In this document: piece by piece, positions 1 to 6,283 of the stretch
Layout: each line of letters begins with the position of its first letter
Position numbering within the stretch: the first letter of the stretch is position 1
Origin: Hyphomicrobiaceae bacterium UBA2767
GTDB taxonomy: Bacteria > Pseudomonadota > Alphaproteobacteria > Rhizobiales > Methyloligellaceae
Direction of reading: 5' to 3'
Length of the DNA: 7,600 bases
Assembly (NCBI GenBank): GCA_002352635.1
Contig: DEIT01000171.1
Location: 1 to 7,600, forward strand
Made by a program: the position numbers and the translations under genes
The notes under the pieces: generated by a model
Told to the model about the DNA's origin: nothing
The model's input: only the letters and a program-made list of their open reading frames with translations
Database searches by the model: none

Positions 1-204
1 GCCAATGTCCTTGTGTTCCCCGACCTGGACTCCGGCAATATCGCCTACAAAATCACCCAGTACATGGCCGGCGCCCGTGCTATCGGTCCGGTGCTGCAGG
101 GATTCAAGGCGCCCATTTGCGACTTGTCGCGAGGCGCCAGCATGGAGGATATCTTTGCTGCTGCAGTCATTAATTTATGTCGGGCGCGTCAAGGCCAAGC
201 CTGA
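1..204 (+). CDS. pta: Phosphate acetyltransferase, C-terminal end (partial)
   Basis: This is the last 67 codons of a phosphate acetyltransferase, cut by the left edge of the window and ending in TGA. The enzyme converts acetyl phosphate and CoA to acetyl-CoA and phosphate in the cytoplasm. The visible part reads NVLVFPDLDSGNIAYK, then AGARAIGPVLQGFKAPICDLSRG and a MEDI segment. This closely follows the conserved C-terminal block of the PTA_PTB family (FPDLxxGNIxYK, AIGPxLQG, DLSRG). The reading frame is open from base 1, so the real start lies outside. Known context: in C2-sulfonate degraders pta commonly follows xsc (sulfoacetaldehyde acetyltransferase), whose product is acetyl phosphate. 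The sulfoacetaldehyde-type dehydrogenase downstream fits that arrangement, but xsc itself is not visible here. A related phosphotransbutyrylase is less likely. The family call is secure; the sulfonate role is inferred. Confidence 0.9.
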   Translation, partial: ANVLVFPDLDSGNIAYKITQYMAGARAIGPVLQGFKAPICDLSRGASMEDIFAAAVINLCRARQGQA

Positions 205-257
205 ATTTTTCCTGCTATTCGGTAAGCGGCAGGCGGCTTAACACCTCAGCGCCACGG

Positions 258-545
258 TCATTTCATTTCAATTTCGATGAAAGCGTATTCGAAGTCGTTC
301 GCATTTATGACATCGTGCTCAACACCGGCGCCACGATAGTAGGGCACACCGGCCTTCAGGGAGGCGGTATCTTCTTTTCCACCCTCGGTAACGAGTGTAA
401 GTGCGCCATCAAGAAGTGGCACCACCACATAGTCATACTCATGTCTGTGCCAACCCGTGGCGGCACCTGGTGCAAATCGCCATTCGGTGACGCGGGTACG
501 ATCATTGTCAACAAACACCGTTGGATGTGCCTTTATTGGGTCCAC
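258..545 (-). CDS. Small single-domain cupin protein
   Basis: This encodes a 95-residue protein made of one cupin beta-barrel. The first cupin motif is visible around residues 32-48 (WHRHEYDYVVVPLLDG, with the HxH pair at about 33 and 35). The second is around residues 66-81 (GVPYYRGAGVEHDVIN, with a His and an Asn in the usual HxxxN spacing). The histidines could bind a metal. The glutamate normally found in motif 1 is not at its usual place, so metal binding and catalysis are uncertain. The start is GTG, chosen because a perfect AGGAGG lies 7 bases before it. The gene follows the IclR regulator on the same strand after a 79-base gap, so the two may be co-transcribed. It meets pta tail to tail. 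No signal peptide is seen, so it is probably cytoplasmic. The substrate is unknown; a role in handling or sensing a pathway intermediate is only a guess. Confidence 0.85.
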   Translation of the reverse strand: MDPIKAHPTVFVDNDRTRVTEWRFAPGAATGWHRHEYDYVVVPLLDGALTLVTEGGKEDTASLKAGVPYYRGAGVEHDVINANDFEYAFIEIEMK

Positions 546-552
546 GCGAAAT

Positions 553-558
553 CCTCCT
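553..558 (-). promoter_or_regulatory. Ribosome binding site of the cupin gene
   Basis: Read on the minus strand this is a perfect AGGAGG, 7 bases before a GTG. It decides the GTG start of the cupin gene, which would otherwise be easy to miss. Confidence 0.75.
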
Positions 559-577
559 GAACAGTAATCGACGAGCA

Positions 578-595
578 GGTGAGCCAGCGCTCATC
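578..595 (-). other. Intercistronic hairpin between regulator and cupin genes
   Basis: GGTGAGC (578-584) and GCTCATC (589-595) can pair as a 7-bp stem with one G-U wobble around a CAGC loop. It lies between the stop of the IclR gene and the ribosome binding site of the cupin gene. No run of U follows on the minus strand, so it does not look like a classical intrinsic terminator. It could partly attenuate transcription or protect an RNA end, or it may be chance. Confidence 0.3.
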
Positions 596-624
596 CACCT
601 GGTGCGAACTTAATAATCGCACTG

Positions 625-1404
625 TCAGTCCGCAACATCCCAAATTTCAGCAATATTCCGGGCGGCGACCTGGAGTTTTCCGGCTACATCGGGAGCATTT
701 TCGACAGGCAGTCGCGCCATCGGCGCATGCATGGCAAGTGAAGCCAGCGCTTCGCCGTCAGAGCCGAGAACCGGAACACCGACACCAATGATACCGTCTG
801 CAAATTCCTGAACTGCAACGGCAAATCCACGCTCGCGAATGTTCACAATTTCCATCGCAAATTCCTTGCGGCTCGTGATAGTGTTGTTTGTAAAAGGCTG
901 TAGCGTCATCGTTTTGATGAGCCGCGCTCTGACGGGATCGGGAAGAAACGCCAGCATCGCCTTGCCGCCCGATGTACAATGTGCGGGAATCCGGGTGCCT
1001 GTCTCAAGGTAAATTCGCGGCGTGCGGATTGCTTCGACCCGCTCGAGGTAAACAAAATCCTGGCCCGAAATCACACCGAGATTGCAGCCCTCCCCAATTT
1101 CCTCGACAAGGGTCTGCAAAACCGCACGCAACGGAATTCCCTTGTTTGCCGAACACATTGTATCGAGCGCAAGTTTCGAAAACCGCTCGCCAATGGCATA
1201 GCGTTCGCGGTTCGGCATCTTGATAATCAGCCCCTCTGCCTCAAGCTGAGCAAGCAAACGATGCAGCGATTGGCGAGACATTCCAAGCCTGTCTGCAAGA
1301 TCTGGCACGCCAACAGATTGCGGTTGGTCGACGATTGCTCCAAGAATGTTCATCGCTTTTGAAAGTGTGGAATTGGTGTTTCGGTCGGTTTTTTTTGGAT
1401 GCAT
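625..1404 (-). CDS. IclR-family transcriptional regulator, probable local regulator of the sau-type operon
   Basis: This is a 259-residue one-component regulator of normal length for the IclR family. Residues 13-75 form the winged helix-turn-helix, with the recognition region VPDLADRLGMSRQSLHRLLA followed by LEAEGLI and the wing. Residues of about 90-255 form the effector-binding domain: the family block AHCTSGGKAMLAFLP is at 141-155, and RERGFAVAVQEFADGIIGVG followed by VPVLGSDGEALASLAMHAP occupies roughly 190-228. The start is ATG, with only a weak purine-rich site upstream. The gene is divergent from the aldehyde dehydrogenase operon across a 238-base gap holding a perfect palindrome and promoter-like sequences for both directions. 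This mirrors the divergent sauR-sauSTU arrangement known in Cupriavidus necator. It is therefore a likely regulator of the operon and of itself. The effector (perhaps sulfoacetate, sulfoacetaldehyde or their CoA ester) and the sign of control are inferred. Confidence 0.92.
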   Translation of the reverse strand: MHPKKTDRNTNSTLSKAMNILGAIVDQPQSVGVPDLADRLGMSRQSLHRLLAQLEAEGLIIKMPNRERYAIGERFSKLALDTMCSANKGIPLRAVLQTLVEEIGEGCNLGVISGQDFVYLERVEAIRTPRIYLETGTRIPAHCTSGGKAMLAFLPDPVRARLIKTMTLQPFTNNTITSRKEFAMEIVNIRERGFAVAVQEFADGIIGVGVPVLGSDGEALASLAMHAPMARLPVENAPDVAGKLQVAARNIAEIWDVAD

Positions 1405-1424
1405 GCGTTTATTTCCAAAAATGA

Positions 1425-1437
1425 TCTCCGATGAGAC
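1425..1437. promoter_or_regulatory. Possible second regulator half-site near the iclR-type promoter start
   Basis: TCTCcgatGAGA is a short inverted repeat, and the plus-strand heptamer ATGAGAC (1431-1437) matches the right arm ACGAGAC of the stronger palindrome at 1556-1572 in 6 of 7 bases. The spacing between arms differs from the strong site, so only one arm is really shared. It falls about where transcription of the regulator gene should begin, which would suit autoregulation. The evidence is weak. Confidence 0.35.
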
Positions 1438-1438
1438 T

Positions 1439-1466
1439 ATTATTCTGACGTGATTTGGGCACTCAA
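1439..1466 (-). promoter_or_regulatory. Candidate sigma-70-type promoter of the IclR regulator gene
   Basis: On the minus strand a -35 like TTGAGT (1466-1461, 4 of 6 to consensus) is followed after 16 bases by AATAAT (1444-1439, 5 of 6 to TATAAT). This predicts a start near 1432, about 28 bases before the ATG of the regulator. It was found by eye and is not experimentally supported. Confidence 0.5.
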
Positions 1467-1537
1467 CGCATTACTTTTGTTTGCAAGAGACTTGTTCTGA
1501 TGCATCGACTGCAGACACTGCGGTCAAGAAGGCCGCA

Positions 1538-1567
1538 TTGACAGCCCTTCGCATGGTCTCGTAAAAC
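1538..1567 (+). promoter_or_regulatory. Candidate promoter of the sauS-type operon
   Basis: A perfect -35 hexamer TTGACA (1538-1543) is followed after 18 bases by TAAAAC (1562-1567, 4 of 6 to TATAAT). The -10 lies inside the palindrome at 1556-1572. Transcription would start near 1574, giving an untranslated leader of about 70 bases before the ATG at 1643. The -10 is weak, so the promoter may need activation or may be mis-assigned. Confidence 0.5.
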
Positions 1568-1572
1568 GAGAC
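1556..1572. promoter_or_regulatory. Perfect palindromic operator candidate for the IclR regulator
   Basis: GTCTCGTAAAACGAGAC is an exact 7-base inverted repeat (GTCTCGT / ACGAGAC) around AAA. It lies in the gap between the divergent regulator and aldehyde dehydrogenase genes. IclR-family dimers are known to bind palindromes of about this size with an AT-rich centre. It covers the predicted -10 of the operon promoter, a position that favours repression relieved by an inducer, although IclR proteins can also activate. Binding is inferred. Confidence 0.65.
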
Positions 1573-1630
1573 GAAATGTCTTGCCATGCGGGACGCAGAC
1601 GCCGGGAAATTTGCATTGAATGGCTCGGCA

Positions 1631-1637
1631 AGGGAGG
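1631..1637 (+). promoter_or_regulatory. Ribosome binding site that sets the sauS-type start
   Basis: AGGGAGG lies 5 bases before the ATG at 1643. It supports that start over an in-frame ATG at 1586, which would add 19 residues and sit almost on top of the predicted transcription start. Confidence 0.75.
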
Positions 1638-1642
1638 ACGCC

Positions 1643-3043
1643 ATGACCAACATGACCCCAGGTACGATTGCCGGACTCATCAGTCGTGCAAAAGCCGCGA
1701 TGAAGGATTTCTCCGGCGCATCTCAGCAACAACTGGACGAAGCTGTTACAGCGCTTGCATGGTCTCTCTACAAGCCCGAAACCGCGAAAAGCCTTGCAGA
1801 ACAGGCTGTTGAGATCACAGGCCTCGGCAACGTTGATAGCAAAATCACGAAGAATCAACGCAAAACATTCGGAACACTGCGCGATCTGCTGCGGGTGAAA
1901 TCGACAGGCATCATCGAGGAAATTCCCGAAAAAGGTCTTGTGAAATACGCCAAGCCCGTCGGAGTCGTCGCCGCGGTAACACCCTCCACCAACCCATCAG
2001 CAACGCCGGTCAACAAAGCGATGATGGCGGTCAAGGGTGGCAACGCAATTATCATTGCCCCCTCGCCATTGGCCTGGCCCGTCACCAACGCCACGGTCGA
2101 AGCGATGCGGGCCGAACTCAAAAAAGTCGGCGCACCAGAAGATCTTGTGCAGATCCTGCCTGATCCGGTGACGCGGGAAGCGACCAACGAATTGATGGGC
2201 GCTGCGGACCTGGTGGTCGTGACCGGAAGCCAAAACAATGTGCGCAATGCCTATTCGTCCGGCAAGCCGGCGATTGGCGTCGGTGCTGGCAATGTACCGG
2301 TGATCATCGACGCAAGCGCTGACCTTGATGACGCGGCGGAAAAGATTTGCGCATCCAAGACCTTTGATAACTCGACGTCCTGTTCATCAGAGAACTCTGT
2401 CATCATTCTCAACGAGATCTACGATGACGCCATTGCAGCACTCACCCGTGCAGGCGGTTATCTGGCGACCAACGAAGAAGGCAAGCGTATCGTCGACATG
2501 CTTTGGCAGGAGGGCAAACTCAACCGCAACATCATTGCCAAAGACGCGCCCGTTCTCGCAGAAACATTCCAGCTTTCCGGCGACGCCGGATCAGCCAAGT
2601 TCTTTATGGTTGAGGAAACCGGCATCGGGCCGGACCATCCGTTGTCGGACGAGAAACTCTCTCTTGTCCTCACCGTCTATCGCGCAAAGGATTTTGCAGA
2701 TGCCAAGCGCATCGGCACCGAGATTCTCGACCATGTCGGCAAGGGCCATTCAATAGGCATCCACACGGAAGATATGGACCATGCCCGCGAGCTCGCCGAG
2801 GACCTTGAAACCGTCCGCGTGCTGGTCAATCAGGCGCACACATTCGGAAATGGCGGTGGGTTCAACAATGGCCTGCCCTTTACGCTGTCCATGGGCTGCG
2901 GCACATGGCAAGGCAATTCGATATCCGACAATCTGAACTACACCTGTTTCCTGAATATCACCCACCTGGTCACAACCATCCCTGAGGATATGCCAGCCGA
3001 GGAAGACCTGTTCGGTCCTCACTGGGAGAAATACGGAAAATAA
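1643..3043 (+). CDS. sauS: CoA-acylating aldehyde dehydrogenase, probable sulfoacetaldehyde dehydrogenase (acylating)
   Basis: This is a 466-residue cytoplasmic enzyme of the acylating aldehyde dehydrogenase family (EutE, AdhE N-terminus, SauS). The expected reaction is the NAD(P)-dependent interconversion of sulfoacetyl-CoA and sulfoacetaldehyde plus CoA. Visible motifs are TPSTNP at 113-118, the Rossmann part VVVTGSQNNV at about 190-200, GVGAGNVP at 212-219, and the catalytic-cysteine block FDNSTSCSSENS with the nucleophile at Cys247. A C-terminal block NGLPFTLSMGCGTW followed by GNSISDN lies near 415-435. The SCSSENS form differs from the ICASEQS form common in EutE/AdhE and agrees with what I recall of SauS. 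The start was chosen from a strong ribosome binding site. It heads an operon with a SucCD-like ligase 30 bases downstream that could supply the acyl-CoA. The acylating family is near certain; sulfoacetaldehyde as substrate rests on motif memory plus pta and ligase context. Another short aldehyde is the main alternative. Confidence 0.85.
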   Translation: MTNMTPGTIAGLISRAKAAMKDFSGASQQQLDEAVTALAWSLYKPETAKSLAEQAVEITGLGNVDSKITKNQRKTFGTLRDLLRVKSTGIIEEIPEKGLVKYAKPVGVVAAVTPSTNPSATPVNKAMMAVKGGNAIIIAPSPLAWPVTNATVEAMRAELKKVGAPEDLVQILPDPVTREATNELMGAADLVVVTGSQNNVRNAYSSGKPAIGVGAGNVPVIIDASADLDDAAEKICASKTFDNSTSCSSENSVIILNEIYDDAIAALTRAGGYLATNEEGKRIVDMLWQEGKLNRNIIAKDAPVLAETFQLSGDAGSAKFFMVEETGIGPDHPLSDEKLSLVLTVYRAKDFADAKRIGTEILDHVGKGHSIGIHTEDMDHARELAEDLETVRVLVNQAHTFGNGGGFNNGLPFTLSMGCGTWQGNSISDNLNYTCFLNITHLVTTIPEDMPAEEDLFGPHWEKYGK

Positions 3044-3073
3044 GAACAACAGCGTAAGCGCGTTGGGGGAGAC

Positions 3074-4195
3074 ATGAACTTCGAGGAACACGCGGCAAAG
3101 CCGCTTCTCAAGGCGGTTGGTATCTCGGTGCCTGACAGCGGTCTCGCTGCTACCGCTGACGAAGCCAGGAGCATTGCCCAACGCATCGGCCCCTGCGTTG
3201 TGAAAGCACAGGTCCCGACCGGAAAGCGCGGTAAGGCAGGCGGTATTGCCCTTGCAAACTCACCTGATGAAGCGCATGCGGAAGCGGGCCGCATCCTCGC
3301 CATGGAGATCGCCGGATTTCCGGTCCGTTCGGTGCTCGTTGAGGCGCAAGTTCCCATCGCGAAGGAATTTTATGCGTCCGTTCTCAACGATTCCGAGAGC
3401 AAGGGACCTCTGCTTCTGTTTTCTGCCGAAGGCGGTATGGATATCGAAGAGATCGCGGAAAAGCACCCCGAAGCCTTGCTGAGACTGCCTGTCGATATCC
3501 GACAAGGGCTCTCCGCCGATGCGCTCGCCAACGCTCTGCCGCAAGTTGACGGCGTAGATCGCGGCGATCTTCTGACGGTACTGACGCGGCTTTACGAGGC
3601 CTATGCCAGCAACGACGCCGAGCTGATCGAAATAAATCCGTTGATCGCAACCACGGACGGCGAAATTGTTGCGCTCGATTGCAAATTCACCCTCGATGAT
3701 TCCGCCGTGCGCCGCCACAAAGAACTTGCCAAGAGCGGTTCGCCCGAAAAGCTTACCGAACTGGAGCAACGTGGCCAGGACATCGGCTTCAAATATATAG
3801 AGCTCGAAGGACAGGTCGGCGTGCTCTCAAACGGGGCGGGCCTGACAATGACCACCATGGATGCGATTTCGCACTATGGCGGTGAGCCCGCGAACTTTCT
3901 GGAGATCGGCGGCAACGCCTTCACGCTCGGCAAACAGGCCCTGGAAGTGGTGCTGGGAAATCCACGCGTAAAGTCGTTACTCATAAATTTCTGTGGCGCG
4001 ATTGCCCGCACCGACGTGATGACAGGCGGTGTGCTGGAGGCATGGGACGAGGTCGACCCGCAGGTTCCAGTGTTCTGGTCCATCAGCGGCACGGGCGAGG
4101 ACGAAGCCCGGGCAATGCTCAAAGACAAGCTCGGCGTTGAGCCCTATCCCACAATGGATGAAGCGGTGAGAGCCGCTGTGGAGGCGCTACGATGA
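3074..4195 (+). CDS. SucC-like acyl-CoA ligase beta subunit, probable NDP-forming sulfoacetate-CoA ligase subunit
   Basis: This is a 373-residue homologue of the succinyl-CoA synthetase beta subunit (E. coli SucC is 388). The ATP-grasp half spans about residues 1-225: VVKAQVPTGKRGKAGG at 42-57, the SAEGGMDIEEIAEKHPEALL block at 117-136, and metal-ligand positions in EINPL (Asn188) and ALDCK (Asp202). The ligase half follows, with GQVGVLSNGAGLTMTTMD at 246-263 and GGEPANFLEIGGNA at 269-282. Several positions constant in true SucC are altered: FGGIVRCD reads FCGAIARTD (306-314), and the RLEG motif reads SISG (336-339). Because this region helps bind the acid substrate, an acid other than succinate is likely. 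It is translationally coupled to the alpha subunit through ATGA. From memory, SucCD-type sulfoacetate-CoA ligases exist (SqwKL in sulfoglycolysis; the name SauPQ has also been used). The family is certain; the substrate is inferred. A malate- or methylmalate-type thiokinase is the alternative. Confidence 0.85.
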   Translation: MNFEEHAAKPLLKAVGISVPDSGLAATADEARSIAQRIGPCVVKAQVPTGKRGKAGGIALANSPDEAHAEAGRILAMEIAGFPVRSVLVEAQVPIAKEFYASVLNDSESKGPLLLFSAEGGMDIEEIAEKHPEALLRLPVDIRQGLSADALANALPQVDGVDRGDLLTVLTRLYEAYASNDAELIEINPLIATTDGEIVALDCKFTLDDSAVRRHKELAKSGSPEKLTELEQRGQDIGFKYIELEGQVGVLSNGAGLTMTTMDAISHYGGEPANFLEIGGNAFTLGKQALEVVLGNPRVKSLLINFCGAIARTDVMTGGVLEAWDEVDPQVPVFWSISGTGEDEARAMLKDKLGVEPYPTMDEAVRAAVEALR

Positions 4196-5070
4196 TCGTC
4201 AAAGGACATGAAACCGTACTTGTTCATGGCATTACCGGTACGCAAGCGACGTTCTGGTCGGACAAGATGAAACAATACGGCACCAAAGTCGTCGGCGGAT
4301 TAAATCCGAAAAAAGCCGGCACAGAGCATCTGGGCCTGCCGGTTTGGGGTTCCGCGAAAGACGCCGCGAAAGAACAGGATGCGCCCATCGACTGTTCATG
4401 CGTTATCGTTCCCCCGGCTGCGGTTAAGCCATCCGTGCTCGACGCACTGGACGCCGGCGTCAAAAAGGTCGTCATTCTGACCGAGCACATACCCGTTCAC
4501 GACACCATGTATTTCCTGAGTGCCGCGCGGGAAGCGGGAGCGTCTGTCATCGGTCCGAACACAGCAGGCATCGTCACGCCCGGTGAATGTTTTGTCGGCT
4601 TCATGCCGGCGTTCAACGAGCGCGTTTTCAAGCCGGGCAACATCGGTGTCATTTCACGTTCCGGCAGCCTCGGCACACTCGTCTGCCTGAATATGGTGCA
4701 GGCAGGGTACGGCATCTCCGCCTTTGTCGGTATTGGCGGTGATCCGGTTATCGGTACAACGACCAAAGATGCGCTTCAGTGCCTTGACGAGGACCCGAAG
4801 ACCGAGGCCATCGCCCTCATCGGCGAAATCGGCGGGGCCATGGAAGAGGAAGCGGCGGAATACGCCAAGACAATGAACAAACCCATTGTCTGTTTCATGG
4901 CGGGCGCGGCCTCACCGCCGGGCAAGAAGATGGGCCACGCGGGTGCGATCGTCATGGGCGACAAGGGATCCTATGCCGGCAAAAAAAAGGCCCTCGAGGC
5001 GGCGGGCGTTGCTGTCCTCCCCACCCCCTCCATGTTACCCGATGCGCTCAAAGGCCGGCTATCGGCCTAG
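4192..5070 (+). CDS. SucD-like acyl-CoA ligase alpha subunit, probable NDP-forming sulfoacetate-CoA ligase subunit
   Basis: This is a 292-residue homologue of the succinyl-CoA synthetase alpha subunit. It carries the CoA-binding Rossmann domain (GITGTQATF near the N-terminus, then YGTKVVGGLNPKKAGTEHLG) and the ligase domain. The phosphorylated histidine is present in KKMGHAGAIV at His249, and the partner glutamate in IGEIGG at Glu212, so the phosphotransfer chemistry should be intact. Differences from true SucD are GPNTAG in place of GPNCPG and SRSGSLGTL in place of SRSGTLTYE. The second removes a Tyr-Glu pair near the acid-binding site, and its SGSLG form leans towards ADP-forming acetyl-CoA synthetases. 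A GGAGG lies 7 bases before the start, which overlaps the beta-subunit stop as ATGA, so equal translation of both subunits is expected. It is the last gene of the operon, with one base separating it from a convergent gene. Substrate assignment is inferred from the upstream aldehyde dehydrogenase. Confidence 0.86.
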   Translation: MIVKGHETVLVHGITGTQATFWSDKMKQYGTKVVGGLNPKKAGTEHLGLPVWGSAKDAAKEQDAPIDCSCVIVPPAAVKPSVLDALDAGVKKVVILTEHIPVHDTMYFLSAAREAGASVIGPNTAGIVTPGECFVGFMPAFNERVFKPGNIGVISRSGSLGTLVCLNMVQAGYGISAFVGIGGDPVIGTTTKDALQCLDEDPKTEAIALIGEIGGAMEEEAAEYAKTMNKPIVCFMAGAASPPGKKMGHAGAIVMGDKGSYAGKKKALEAAGVAVLPTPSMLPDALKGRLSA

Positions 5071-5071
5071 C

Positions 5072-6283
5072 TCAGCTACGCGCGCGCATCGACGGACTCA
5101 ACTTCACATACACATAGACTGCCGCGATCAGCGTTGCCGCAGCGACGCACAGCAAGGCCGCGTCATAGCCGGAAAGGGCCACGAGACCCGCGAACAGTGC
5201 CGGGAATACGAGCGACCCACAAAACACCATTGTCATGATACCCGACGTTGCAGCCGCGACCCGCTCCGGCCCGGCGATATCGGCAACGAGCGCAAGAAAT
5301 ACACCGTTCCAGCTAAAACCTGCTGCTCCAAACCAGCACCCCAGCGCGACGAGTGCGATACGCGTCCAGTCCGGTGTCACGAAAATCGCCGTGATCACCG
5401 ATCCCGCCGTCAAAAGGCCGATCGCCGTAAGCACAATATCCGGGCGCGTCCAGTCGGCAAAATACCCCCATGCTAGGCGCGCTATGACGCTTGCCACCAT
5501 CGCGGCACTGAGCACCAGGCCGGCGTCAACCGGCGAAATACCAGCGCGATCGACAAGAAATGCAACCATCACCGCGCCAAATGCATATTGCATGCCCGAA
5601 TAGACGAGACCGGTGATGCCGAGTGCCCGCAGCCGTGGACCGTTGAAGACAGTAACTACCGATCCGACCAGATTGCCGGGCCGAAGCGGTTCCTCCGGAT
5701 TGCGATTGCCGTCCAATCGGGACCGCCACGGCTGTACAGCCAGCGCAAACAGAATACAGAACACTCCAGTTGCCGCTGCTGCTCCTTGCCAGCCCAACTG
5801 CAGCGCGAGGGGAGGCAAGACAACTCCGCAGACCGCGCCGCCCGCGGGAACGCACGTCTGTTTGATCGAGAATATTCCCGAGCGCTGACCCTCGGAAGTC
5901 ATGGCTGTAAGCAATTGGCCGCTGGCCGTATTGCCCGGTCCATAGGCAAGGCCGACAAAAATTGCACTGACGACTGCCGACAGGGGCGTACCTGCGGCAA
6001 GCAAAAACAGACCGGCAGCGGCGAAGACCAAAGTGCCTTGGCTGGTTCGCAATGCGCCGTATCTGGCGACCAAATGGGGTGCGAACATGGACGAACCCGC
6101 CGCCGCCGCATACAGCACTGCGGCATAAAGCCCGACATATTTGGCAGGGATTTCAAGTGTCTTCGATGCGATCGGTGCGAGTACGGGAAGCACCATGGAC
6201 GCCAGGATGACCAGACCGTATGTCACGAACATTGTGACCACCGCCGCAAGAAGCGGCGGGCGGGGCTGCGGTCCCGACGTCAA
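5072..6283 (-). CDS. Major facilitator superfamily transporter, candidate sulfonate or organic-anion carrier
   Basis: This is a 403-residue inner-membrane protein with about twelve hydrophobic segments, roughly at 11-37, 50-70, 81-98, 101-120, 143-163, 166-185, 217-245, 252-275, 282-302, 306-330, 343-368 and 372-394. A polar central loop (187-215) separates the two six-helix halves. The loop after helix 2 reads FAPHLVARYGALRT and the one after helix 8 reads WGYFADWTRP, the usual places of the MFS signature. The start is TTG, overlapping the stop of the upstream oxidoreductase gene as TTGA; a later ATG would cut into helix 1. C. necator sulfoacetate uptake is attributed to an MFS protein (SauU), so this is a candidate importer. 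However, it is on the opposite strand from the operon and paired with an oxidoreductase gene. Export or a separate function is possible. The family is firm; the substrate is unknown. Confidence 0.85.
   Translation of the reverse strand: MTSGPQPRPPLLAAVVTMFVTYGLVILASMVLPVLAPIASKTLEIPAKYVGLYAAVLYAAAAGSSMFAPHLVARYGALRTSQGTLVFAAAGLFLLAAGTPLSAVVSAIFVGLAYGPGNTASGQLLTAMTSEGQRSGIFSIKQTCVPAGGAVCGVVLPPLALQLGWQGAAAATGVFCILFALAVQPWRSRLDGNRNPEEPLRPGNLVGSVVTVFNGPRLRALGITGLVYSGMQYAFGAVMVAFLVDRAGISPVDAGLVLSAAMVASVIARLAWGYFADWTRPDIVLTAIGLLTAGSVITAIFVTPDWTRIALVALGCWFGAAGFSWNGVFLALVADIAGPERVAAATSGIMTMVFCGSLVFPALFAGLVALSGYDAALLCVAAATLIAAVYVYVKLSPSMRARS

Noticed and set aside
223..240. TAAGC / GCTTA inverted repeat after pta, considered as a terminator
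   Set aside because: The stem is only 5 bp with an 8-base loop and no T-run follows on either strand.
177..560. A 127-codon plus-strand open frame across the cupin gene
   Set aside because: It is antisense to the well-supported cupin gene, overlaps the pta end and shows no recognisable protein motif.
1586..1642. In-frame upstream ATG that would lengthen the aldehyde dehydrogenase by 19 residues
   Set aside because: It has no good ribosome binding site and lies about 12 bases after the predicted transcription start, while ATG 1643 has AGGGAGG at 5 bases and gives a normal N-terminus.
3074..5070. Annotation of the pair as housekeeping sucCD
   Set aside because: Housekeeping sucCD usually lies with mdh and sucAB; this pair is downstream of an acylating aldehyde dehydrogenase and has altered substrate-region motifs.
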